Assembly (NCBI GenBank): GCA_944324625.1
Contig: CALUWZ010000007.1
Span: 1 to 22,895 of the forward strand
Length of the DNA: 22,895 bases
Direction: 5' to 3'
From: an uncultured Mailhella sp.
GTDB lineage: Bacteria; Desulfobacterota; Desulfovibrionia; Desulfovibrionales; Desulfovibrionaceae
Part shown: positions 7,717 to 14,536 of the stretch, piece after piece
Layout of the letters: each line of letters starts with the position of its first letter
How positions within the stretch are numbered: the first letter of the stretch is position 1
Position numbers and translations under genes: made by a program
Notes under the pieces: model-generated
What the model was told of the DNA's origin: nothing
Database searches by the model: none
What the model saw: only the letters and a program-made list of their open reading frames with translations

Positions 7717-9348
7717 ATGGACAACACAAATGCCTATCTCACCAATATCACGGAAACGCACCGCAACATCATTCTGCTGAAAATTTATGACGAAAACAAT
7801 ACGCTTGCGGCACAAAGCCAAAACCATGCCGAAAAAAGCCTTGCCGATCCGCTGACTTTTCCCGTTACGCTCCATACCCTGCAAACAGACAGCAATACTG
7901 CACAAACAGAAAGGAACTGGACGCTCACGGTGTCCGTCAGCTACCAGTCATGGCTTGCCTATCTGCGGACCATAACGCTGGATATGCTGACCATCGTGGT
8001 CATATCCGTTATTTTCATGACCGAACTGTTTCTTCTGCTCATACGCGGCATTGACTATATTCAGGACAAAAAGCGCCGCGTTTCCGAATCCGCCGCACAG
8101 GCTCTGCAGGACCCCGAACAGGCCCAGCAAAACAAAGGCGTTTCCCGCACAGTGCTGATGCGGCCGCTGATGTTCTTTGTGTTTTTTGCCATAAACCAGT
8201 CCGTCTCCTTTATTCCCCTACGCATGTCCGAACTGCTTTCCGCCCAAAACATCCAAAATACCGTGCTTGCAGGCCTGCCCGTATCCGCAGAAATGGGCAT
8301 GACGGGTCTAAGCGCCCTGATTGCAGGCACATGGATCAAGAAAAAAGGCATAAAGCTTCCTTTTATGAGCGGGCTTTGCATGCTCGGCATAGGCTATTTC
8401 TGCTCCATGCTCGCCGTCAGCCCTTGGCAGTTCATAGCGGCGCGCGCCGTTGTGGGCACAGGCTACGGCCTCACCCTGCTCACAGCCCAAGCTTTTACCG
8501 TTAAAGACGGCATGCTGGCTGACATGTTTTCAGGGGCCTATGCAGGCATGCTCTGCGGAAGTGCCCTCGGCGCCATGATTGCCGAACGCTTGGACTTCAC
8601 TGCCGTATTTTTAATTTCCGCCGTTATCCTGCTCTGTTTCCTTCCTGTTTCCCGCCTTATTCTCAAAGAAGAAAAACAGGCACGGCAGCCAGAAAAGGAC
8701 AGTCTGCAGAACACCGCAGAAGAAAACAAAAAAGCCGCACTTCCCCTGAAAAAAATACTGCCCCTGCTGTGGGACAAACAGTTTCTGTCCTTTGTCCTCT
8801 GCAACCATATACCTTTTGCCATGCTCTGCGTAGGCTTCCTCAATTTCTTTCTGCCCGTTTATCTCAAAAGCGCAGGCACGGCACAGTCCGACATCGGCCG
8901 TATTTTCATGCTGAACTGTCTGCTTGTGGTTTATTCAGGCCCTGTTTTCAGCAGTTTTGTACTCAAAATGACACGCAAAAACAATATGGTTGCCGCAGTG
9001 GGCGCACTGTCTGCCTGTGCGCTTTTTGCCCTGTCCATGCTTCCGCCGCTTCCCGGCTCCCTGCTCGGCGCCGTTTTGCTGGGAACAGCCGTTGGACTGA
9101 GCATTTCCGCACAAAGCGAATATTTCCTTGAACTTGAAATCTGTAAAAAACTCGGTGTCGATCAAAGCATGAGCCTTTTGGACGTGCTCCAGCGCGTAGG
9201 TCAGGTCCTCGGCCCGCTCTGCGCCGGCTTTGCCCTGCAGACCATGAACATTGACGCCGTCACCAAGCAAGTCGGGTTGGCATTTATCTGCATTTCCGTT
9301 CTGTTCCTCTTCCTGACCCGAAAGCACAAACCCCGCGCTGAACATTAA
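7717..9348 (+). CDS. MFS permease with N-terminal periplasmic region (C-terminal part of the split gene)
   Basis: 543 aa. Residues 1-85 complete a periplasmic sensor-like region (YLTNITETHRNIILLKIYDENN), then a transmembrane helix at about 87-109, a charged cytoplasmic linker (about 110-144), and about 400 residues of Major Facilitator Superfamily permease. The permease has roughly 12 hydrophobic helices in two halves, separated by a charged loop EEKQARQPEKDSLQNTAEENKK (around 315-340). GIKLPFMSGLCMLGIGYF followed by AARAVVGTGYG is typical of MFS helices 3-4. Start: the ATG at 7717 lies one codon after the TAA and has no good ribosome-binding site, so independent translation is doubtful. It would export or import a small molecule, perhaps under control of the attached sensor regions. 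Substrate unknown. The next gene starts 4 nt after its stop. Confidence 0.8.
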   Translation: MDNTNAYLTNITETHRNIILLKIYDENNTLAAQSQNHAEKSLADPLTFPVTLHTLQTDSNTAQTERNWTLTVSVSYQSWLAYLRTITLDMLTIVVISVIFMTELFLLLIRGIDYIQDKKRRVSESAAQALQDPEQAQQNKGVSRTVLMRPLMFFVFFAINQSVSFIPLRMSELLSAQNIQNTVLAGLPVSAEMGMTGLSALIAGTWIKKKGIKLPFMSGLCMLGIGYFCSMLAVSPWQFIAARAVVGTGYGLTLLTAQAFTVKDGMLADMFSGAYAGMLCGSALGAMIAERLDFTAVFLISAVILLCFLPVSRLILKEEKQARQPEKDSLQNTAEENKKAALPLKKILPLLWDKQFLSFVLCNHIPFAMLCVGFLNFFLPVYLKSAGTAQSDIGRIFMLNCLLVVYSGPVFSSFVLKMTRKNNMVAAVGALSACALFALSMLPPLPGSLLGAVLLGTAVGLSISAQSEYFLELEICKKLGVDQSMSLLDVLQRVGQVLGPLCAGFALQTMNIDAVTKQVGLAFICISVLFLFLTRKHKPRAEH

Positions 9349-9352
9349 GGTT

Positions 9353-10810
9353 ATGCAGAAAAATAATTACACCGAACAATTGCGGCAGGCCCTTCCGAGA
9401 GTTTTTCAGCTCATGGACACGCCGTTGAAAACACTGCCCCTGAAAGAATACGTACAGGCCTTTCGGCGCAACGACAACACCCTGCAGGACGGAGAAGACG
9501 TTATTGCCGCGGCGGAAAACGAAACCCGCGCCCTTTACGGTGACGCCGAAGCAAAACTCGTGCGCAGGGAACTGGAAAACCGCTTTGCCGTGCATACCGC
9601 CAATCATCAGGGCATTGACTTCCACTACGAATTTTTTCAGGGAGACCTGCTTTTTGCCCTCGGGTGCAGGCATGCCGTGCCGCTGTTTTCCTGCGGCGGC
9701 GTTCCCTGCGACAATATATGCTTTCCCCGCGGCATTGTCCTTTCTTCCAAAAATCCGGACAGCACCAAGGTACTGCGTATTCCCGTACTCAGCAATGCGG
9801 AGCGCAAAATTTTTGTCTGCGTAAAAGATGCCTATACCAAGGAACAGCTCAAATCCTGTCCCGAACAAAATCCCGATCTTTCCGAAAAGGAAAAAACTCT
9901 TATCCGCAGTCTCGTGCAAAAAATATATCTGCATCCGCAGGTGCTGCGGCAGACAAGCTTCAGCACGCAGATGAGCATTGCCAACAGCCTGACATGGGAA
10001 AAACTTACCCCTTCGTCCTTCAGGCTTCCACCGCTCATCAACTTGGAACTGCTGCAGATAACCAAGAAACTCATGCTTCTTGACATGCAGAATCCCTGCA
10101 GTCTCATTTACACGGTTTTATTCGAACCCGAATTTACCAAGGCCATATTCCATGCCCTCAACCATCAAAGGGCATGCTGGCAGATTACGGACAAAATCGA
10201 AAAAGGAACCTTTTTGTTCTGGGCCGTTGACGGACAAAAACACAGCAGACGCCTGACCTACAATGCCAAAAAGCACAGTGTCGAATGTCCGCAGCATCCC
10301 GAACTGTCCTTTGCGCTGACTCCGGAAACCGTCAGCCGCGCCATGCAGGAAGGCACGCTTCTGCCCAGTCTGTACCTTTGTTTTTCCGCTCTGACCATGG
10401 CAAGGGGACTTGTCTGCTTCGGCGGGCCCTACCAGCATCATTACATGGCAGCCATGCAAAACGGCACCCAAAACGTTCTTCGGCTAATCGGCGAAAACGC
10501 CGCGGCAGACAAAATACGCTGCGTCAGCCCCTTTGTCACGGGACTCATGCCTCTGCAAATGCGTTATCCGAACCGAGAAAAAACCTTTTACGCAGGCATT
10601 GCCGAAATACTGCTGGCAGGAGGCATAGACGAAAATCTCTGGGAACAGCTTGGCAGTGCAGATACGTTCAAAACCTTCTGCGCGTCTTTGCCTTTTCATT
10701 ACGAAGAAGTCATTGCGCCGTCCGAACGGCTTGAAAACTGGCAAAATATCCTGTATTCCCCCTCCCCGCTTGTTCTTTCGGAAAAAGCCGCGGATTTTAA
10801 CTTTGATTAA
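9353..10810 (+). CDS. Unrecognised cytoplasmic protein in the sensor-MFS cluster
   Basis: 485 aa with no signal peptide and no membrane segment; I do not recognise the family. The most conserved-looking part is residues 84-127: NHQGIDFHYEFFQGDLLFALG, then C105-R-H107 and the run CGGVPCDNICFPRG with Cys at 114, 119 and 123. Several His and Cys there could bind metal, and the glycine-rich, hydrophobic pattern looks like an enzyme core. A second glycine/histidine patch is GLVCFGGPYQHHYMA (around 350). The ATG lies 4 nt after the MFS stop with only a short AAGG in front, which points to translational coupling with the permease. The substrate-binding protein gene follows 44 nt later, so all appear to be one transcript. 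A role in making or modifying the substrate of the permease is a guess from context only. Confidence 0.8.
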   Translation: MQKNNYTEQLRQALPRVFQLMDTPLKTLPLKEYVQAFRRNDNTLQDGEDVIAAAENETRALYGDAEAKLVRRELENRFAVHTANHQGIDFHYEFFQGDLLFALGCRHAVPLFSCGGVPCDNICFPRGIVLSSKNPDSTKVLRIPVLSNAERKIFVCVKDAYTKEQLKSCPEQNPDLSEKEKTLIRSLVQKIYLHPQVLRQTSFSTQMSIANSLTWEKLTPSSFRLPPLINLELLQITKKLMLLDMQNPCSLIYTVLFEPEFTKAIFHALNHQRACWQITDKIEKGTFLFWAVDGQKHSRRLTYNAKKHSVECPQHPELSFALTPETVSRAMQEGTLLPSLYLCFSALTMARGLVCFGGPYQHHYMAAMQNGTQNVLRLIGENAAADKIRCVSPFVTGLMPLQMRYPNREKTFYAGIAEILLAGGIDENLWEQLGSADTFKTFCASLPFHYEEVIAPSERLENWQNILYSPSPLVLSEKAADFNFD

Positions 10811-10854
10811 TACCTTTTTTTGAGATAGCATAATAAAAAATTAAGGAAAAAAAT

Positions 10855-11979
10855 ATGCATCGCCACTCCATGATAAAAATTCTGCTTACGCTGTGCGTTT
10901 GTTTCTGCACTGTTTTGAATGCCCATGCGGCTCCCGCCAAAAAAATCCGCATCGCCTATGCGGAAGGCGGATATTTTGCCGATTATCCGCTGATTTTAAA
11001 AGGCATAACCTCAGGGCTTCAGCAATTCGGCTATATCGAAAACGGCTTTGTTCCCATTCCCCAAAAAGGACACGTTGCCAAACAGATGTGGCAGTGGCTT
11101 CATGAATACGCAGGCGGCGACAAAATAGAATTTGTGGAAGATGCCTGCTATTCCGCAGACTGGGACGAACAAAAACGTCAGGAAATCAAAGAAACGCTTA
11201 TTAAGCGCGTTCGGGAAAAAGGTGATATAGACATGATTGTCACCGTCGGAACATGGGCCGGCCAAGATTTTGGCAGAGCGGATTTAAATATTCCCGTTGT
11301 TGTCACATCCGTAACCAATCCCATTGAAGCAGGCATTGCCCTTTCCCCGCAGGATTCAGGCAAAGACAACCTTGCCGCCACGGTTCAGCTTGACCGCTAC
11401 AAACGGCAAATTCTCCTTTTCCATTCCATTTTTAAATTCAAAAAACTCGGCATTGCCTACGAAGACACCGAAGAAGGCAGAAATATGATTTCCCTTGCGG
11501 AAATTGAAAGCGCAGCAAAAGAAACAGGAACGGAACTTGTCACCTGCACGGGGGATCTGTATATTTCCGATCTGCAGAAAGCTTCCGAAAACCTTAAAAT
11601 CTGCCATGAACAGTTTGTCCGCCAAGGGGTTGACGCCGTGTATCTTACCCTGAACAACGGCCTTTCCGCCAAATATGCCAAAAATGTTCTGGCACCGCTG
11701 AGCAATGCGCATATCCCAACATTTTCCCAGTCAGGGCAGGAAGACGTCAAGCACGGTGCACTGCTCAGCATTTCACAGCTCAATCTGGAACAGGAAGGCA
11801 TTTTTGCCGCAGAACAGATCAAAGCCATTGCGGAAGGCAAAAAACCGAGGGAAGTCAATCAAATTTTTGAAAGCATAATCAGCCTGACCCTGAACCTTAA
11901 AACCGCCACCATTATCGGCTGGAATCCTCCGCTGGAACTGCTTATTGCCATCGACGAATTCTATCAGGACATCCAGTAA
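10855..11979 (+). CDS. Periplasmic substrate-binding protein, ABC_sub_bind (TrpX-like) family
   Basis: 374 aa. The first 25 or so residues (MHRHSMIKILLTLCVCFCTV, then LNAHA) form a Sec signal peptide ending in an A-H-A cleavage site; no lipobox is seen. The mature part follows the two-lobe pattern of the ABC_sub_bind family (PF04392 type): LILKGITSGLQQFGYIENG near the start, DMIVTVGTWAGQDF, IPVVVTSVTNPIEAGI, LGIAYEDTEEGRNM, and GVDAVYLTLNNGLSAKYAKNV. Such proteins bind small organic solutes (aromatic amino acids in TrpX). AAGGA precedes the ATG by about 7 nt. No ABC permease or ATPase gene is in the window, and the only transporter in the transcript is the sensor-MFS protein upstream. A terminator follows at 12052. 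Confidence 0.87.
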   Translation: MHRHSMIKILLTLCVCFCTVLNAHAAPAKKIRIAYAEGGYFADYPLILKGITSGLQQFGYIENGFVPIPQKGHVAKQMWQWLHEYAGGDKIEFVEDACYSADWDEQKRQEIKETLIKRVREKGDIDMIVTVGTWAGQDFGRADLNIPVVVTSVTNPIEAGIALSPQDSGKDNLAATVQLDRYKRQILLFHSIFKFKKLGIAYEDTEEGRNMISLAEIESAAKETGTELVTCTGDLYISDLQKASENLKICHEQFVRQGVDAVYLTLNNGLSAKYAKNVLAPLSNAHIPTFSQSGQEDVKHGALLSISQLNLEQEGIFAAEQIKAIAEGKKPREVNQIFESIISLTLNLKTATIIGWNPPLELLIAIDEFYQDIQ

Positions 11980-12051
11980 AGCCGCGAACCTGCCCTGACG
12001 AAAAAACAGCACCACATTTCAGCAAATAAACAGAACATATTTTAAAACAAC

Positions 12052-12077
12052 AAACAGCCTTCAAGGCTGTTTTTTTA
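12052..12077 (+). terminator. Rho-independent terminator after the substrate-binding protein gene
   Basis: CAGCCT (12055-12060) and AGGCTG (12064-12069) form a stem with a TCA loop, extended by A:T pairs and followed by a T run. It ends the cluster that starts at 6898. Confidence 0.9.
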
Positions 12078-12509
12078 TTTTCCCGCAATATGCGCAAAAA
12101 TCCGTTACAGACAACACAGTACGCACACAAAAATTTTTTGTCCGGTCAGACAGCTTTCATGACAAAAACAACCAGCCGCAGAAAAAAAAACACAAACATT
12201 TTTGTAACAGACGCATGCATTTAACCTGCCGTAATGTATGCATTTGTCGGCATACAATCCGGTTACGGACTTTTTTTGCAGACAAATTCGGCGTTTCTCA
12301 ACCTATAGCAGACAGCATGTGAAAAATACTGCAAAATGCCCCCAAAAAACGGCAAAATTCGTCATTCAAAAATTTTTTTCATAAGCAAAGCTTTCTTCCC
12401 TCACAAAAAAATATCATATCATATTGAAAAAAATATATTTTTTATTTACTTTTCTGCTGCGGCCCACTTTTTTCCGAAAAAAATGAAAAGTCTTTTTTCA
12501 AAAAGTGTA
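12078..12509. other. Long AT-rich intergenic region, no gene seen
   Basis: About 430 bases between the terminator and the promoter of the FAD enzyme gene. No convincing coding frame: a 75-codon frame at 12336 is low-complexity Lys/Phe. It contains scattered GTTAC/GTAAC words (12105, 12204, 12262) and a small inverted repeat GTATGC/GCATAC at 12236-12255. These could be regulator contacts for the downstream promoter, but nothing here is decisive. Confidence 0.5.
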
Positions 12510-12537
12510 TTGACAGCAAAATTCTTTTTTCTATACT
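12510..12537 (+). promoter_or_regulatory. Strong sigma70-type promoter of the FAD oxidoreductase gene
   Basis: A perfect TTGACA (12510-12515) and TATACT (12532-12537) with a 16-nt spacer. The -35 box is embedded in TTGACAGCAAAATT, a 14-bp word that recurs before the BCCT gene and, with one change, after it. The predicted transcript start is near 12544, leaving a leader of about 70 nt before the ATG at 12614. Confidence 0.8.
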
Positions 12538-12545
12538 CAAAAACA

Positions 12546-12560
12546 TGTTACACCGTAACA
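12546..12560. promoter_or_regulatory. Inverted repeat at the predicted transcript start (possible operator)
   Basis: TGTTAC (12546-12551), ACC, GTAACA (12555-12560) is a perfect 6-bp inverted repeat starting 8 nt after the -10 box. A looser one follows at 12561-12579 (TAATACG / CATATTA). The position fits a repressor site. The regulator is unknown; the IclR protein encoded at 17523 is one candidate. Confidence 0.45.
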
Positions 12561-12613
12561 TAATACGGTACGCATATTAAAAAAGAAAACAATTTTTTCA
12601 TAAGGAGCGTAGT

Positions 12614-13990
12614 ATGAGGGACGCAATTGTTATCGGTGCAGGCATTGCCGGCATGTCAGCCGCTTGGCGCTTACGTTTTGGAGACTTGCTCGTTCTTGAG
12701 GCAAGCAACCGTATCGGCGGCCGTCTGCGTTCAGAACGCAGAGGCAAATACTGGCTTAACTGGGGCGGCCACGTTTTCGGAGGCCCGGGATCTTATGTTG
12801 ACGGTCTGCTGCGGGAAGTCGGCGTTGACGCGCTGAACCTGCAGGGATCTTTTTCCGCGCTTTCTTTCAAGGGCAAAACCCTGAACGGCGGAAACGTAAA
12901 CCTGTATCCTTTCAAACTTCCTCTTTCATGGTCAACCCGCTTTGAAATTGCCCGCGTAGGCCTTAAAGTCATGCGCGCCGTAAAAGCATACGGCAAAGTA
13001 AACAAACCCCGCCCGGGCGAAGATTACCGTGTCCGTCAGCAGCGCATTTACGATTTTATGGCCGACAGAACATTTTCCGATTTCACGGGCCCTCTGACCC
13101 CGGATGCAGACGCATTCTTCCGTCCCACGGTATCCCGCTCCTCAGGCGACCCTGAAGAAATTTCAGCAGGCGCAGGCGTCGGCTATTTCCTGCTTGTATG
13201 GGACAAAAGCTCAGGCCTTGCCCGCAACATTGTAGGCGGCGCGGCAACCCTTCCGCAGGCCATTGCCCACAAACTCGGCGATAAAGTTCAGCTTGGCGCA
13301 GAAGTTATCAAAGTTATCCAGCATGATGACCACGTTGAAGTCGTATACGTGCAAAACGGCGAAGAAAAAACCGAAAAAGCCCGTTACTGCGTCATGACAA
13401 CGCCCGCAACCATTACCCACAAAGTAACCGAAGGCCTTGACCCCATTGTTCACGAAGCACTCGGCCAGATTAAATACGGCCATTATGTTTCAGGCGCATT
13501 CCTCACCAATGAAACGGGCGTTCAGTCTTGGGACAACGTATACGCCTACTGCACGCCTCAGCGTTCATTCAACATTGCGTTCAACATGTCCAACCTTGTG
13601 CGTTCCATGGAAAACGGCGAAAGAGCCCCGGGTTCTTCCTTCATGGTTTTCTCTCCCGCAAGCCTTGCACGCAAGCTTATCGACCTTCCCGATGAAGAAG
13701 TTCTCGACATTTACCGCAAAGACTTGGAAGAAGTATTCCCGGGCTTTGGCAAAATCGTTGTGGAACAGCAGGTGCAAAAATTCAGAAACGGCCTTGCCTA
13801 CTGCTTCCCGGGCAGAAACAAGCTTCAGCCCAAGCTCATGCGCGCACCGAAACGCATTTACCTTGCAGGCGACTATCTCGGCTCATGGTATACGGAAACA
13901 GCCATTCAGACAGGCCTTTTGGCAGGTGAAGACATCAACAGCAAGCTTTATACCGACAATCTTCTGCCGAACAACGGTTTTGTATATTAA
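12614..13990 (+). CDS. FAD-dependent oxidoreductase, flavin amine oxidase / protoporphyrinogen oxidase-like
   Basis: 458 aa. The N terminus has the dinucleotide-binding fold: G8-A-G10-I-A-G13, E29 in LVLEAS at the end of the second strand, and the RIGGR motif (33-37) typical of the amine oxidase superfamily. Near the C terminus, IYLAGDYLGSWYTETAIQTG, with D420, is the second FAD-contacting motif. Family members oxidise amines to imines or desaturate ring or chain substrates; the exact reaction cannot be read from sequence. The RidA gene downstream, which would clear an imine, favours an amine-type substrate. No signal peptide or membrane helix, so it is cytoplasmic. GGAG lies 7 nt before the ATG. 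A strong promoter and regular C-ending codons suggest high expression. Alternatives are a HemG/HemY-like or carotenoid-desaturase-like enzyme; I see no haem or carotenoid genes nearby. Confidence 0.85.
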   Translation: MRDAIVIGAGIAGMSAAWRLRFGDLLVLEASNRIGGRLRSERRGKYWLNWGGHVFGGPGSYVDGLLREVGVDALNLQGSFSALSFKGKTLNGGNVNLYPFKLPLSWSTRFEIARVGLKVMRAVKAYGKVNKPRPGEDYRVRQQRIYDFMADRTFSDFTGPLTPDADAFFRPTVSRSSGDPEEISAGAGVGYFLLVWDKSSGLARNIVGGAATLPQAIAHKLGDKVQLGAEVIKVIQHDDHVEVVYVQNGEEKTEKARYCVMTTPATITHKVTEGLDPIVHEALGQIKYGHYVSGAFLTNETGVQSWDNVYAYCTPQRSFNIAFNMSNLVRSMENGERAPGSSFMVFSPASLARKLIDLPDEEVLDIYRKDLEEVFPGFGKIVVEQQVQKFRNGLAYCFPGRNKLQPKLMRAPKRIYLAGDYLGSWYTETAIQTGLLAGEDINSKLYTDNLLPNNGFVY

Positions 13991-14010
13991 TCCTTAATCC
14001 TCAAAACTCT

Positions 14011-14030
14011 CCGGGAGCCTGCGCTCCCGG
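14011..14030 (+). terminator. GC-rich hairpin between FAD enzyme and ridA (weak terminator or processing site)
   Basis: CCGGGAGC (14011-14018) and GCTCCCGG (14023-14030) pair perfectly around a CTGC loop. A pyrimidine-rich ACCCCCTCTTTTCTTT tail follows instead of a clean T run. It could act as a partial terminator or protect the upstream mRNA, giving more FAD enzyme than RidA. Confidence 0.55.
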
Positions 14031-14056
14031 ACCCCCTCTTTTCTTTCGGAGACACC

Positions 14057-14440
14057 ATGAGAGATACCATAAGCAGCAGCAAAGCCCCCCTTGCAGTGGG
14101 CAATTATTCCCAAGCAGTGCGGGCAGGCGATTTTCTTTTCCTTTCAGGCCAAATCTGCGTCAATCCGCAGACAGGCAAGGAAGAACGGGAAAGCGTAACC
14201 GCACAGACAACCAGAATTATGGAAAACATCAAAGGCATTGTGGAAGACGCAGGCGCAACCATGGACGATGTGGTGCAGTGCAGGGCGTTTCTTTCCGATA
14301 TGAAACATTTTCCTGAATTTGACGCCGTTTACGGCAAATATTTCAGCAAACCTTTTCCTGCCCGCATGACAGTGGCCAGCGCAGGCATTTACAATGATTT
14401 GGATGTGGAAATGGATGTGGTAGTATACTGCAGACAGTGA
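14057..14440 (+). CDS. ridA: RidA family reactive imine/enamine deaminase
   Basis: 127 aa, the usual length of the RidA/YjgF/UK114 family. These trimeric cytoplasmic enzymes hydrolyse reactive imines and enamines released by PLP and flavin enzymes to the carbonyl compound and ammonia. Family signatures are visible: AVGNYSQAVRAGDFLFLSGQ (13-32) with the active-site Tyr17, and the key arginine R103 in FPARMTV. E118 in VEMDVV occupies the usual acidic position. The conserved arginine makes a true deaminase likely. The ATG follows GGAG by about 6 nt and lies 66 nt after the FAD oxidoreductase, behind a GC-rich hairpin. Its partner is probably that oxidase, whose imine product it could hydrolyse. 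Confidence 0.94.
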   Translation: MRDTISSSKAPLAVGNYSQAVRAGDFLFLSGQICVNPQTGKEERESVTAQTTRIMENIKGIVEDAGATMDDVVQCRAFLSDMKHFPEFDAVYGKYFSKPFPARMTVASAGIYNDLDVEMDVVVYCRQ

Positions 14441-14448
14441 TTTTGAAT

Positions 14449-14515
14449 ATTTTGCTGTCAAAAGAATTAAGCAAAAAATTTTGGGCAGTTGACTTAAAAA
14501 TTTTGACAGCAAAAT
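14449..14515. promoter_or_regulatory. Paired 15-bp inverted motif upstream of the BCCT gene
   Basis: ATTTTGCTGTCAAAA (14449-14463) and its exact reverse complement TTTTGACAGCAAAAT (14501-14515) are separated by 37 nt, just after the ridA stop and before a strong AGGAGG site (14527-14532) and the BCCT ATG. The right arm repeats the TTGACAGCAAAATT word found at the FAD gene promoter. The pair could bind a dimeric regulator with looping, or form a long RNA stem-loop. A weak TTGACT (14489-14494) lies between the arms. Confidence 0.6.
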
Positions 14516-14536
14516 TTAAGGGTTTTAGGAGGTGTT

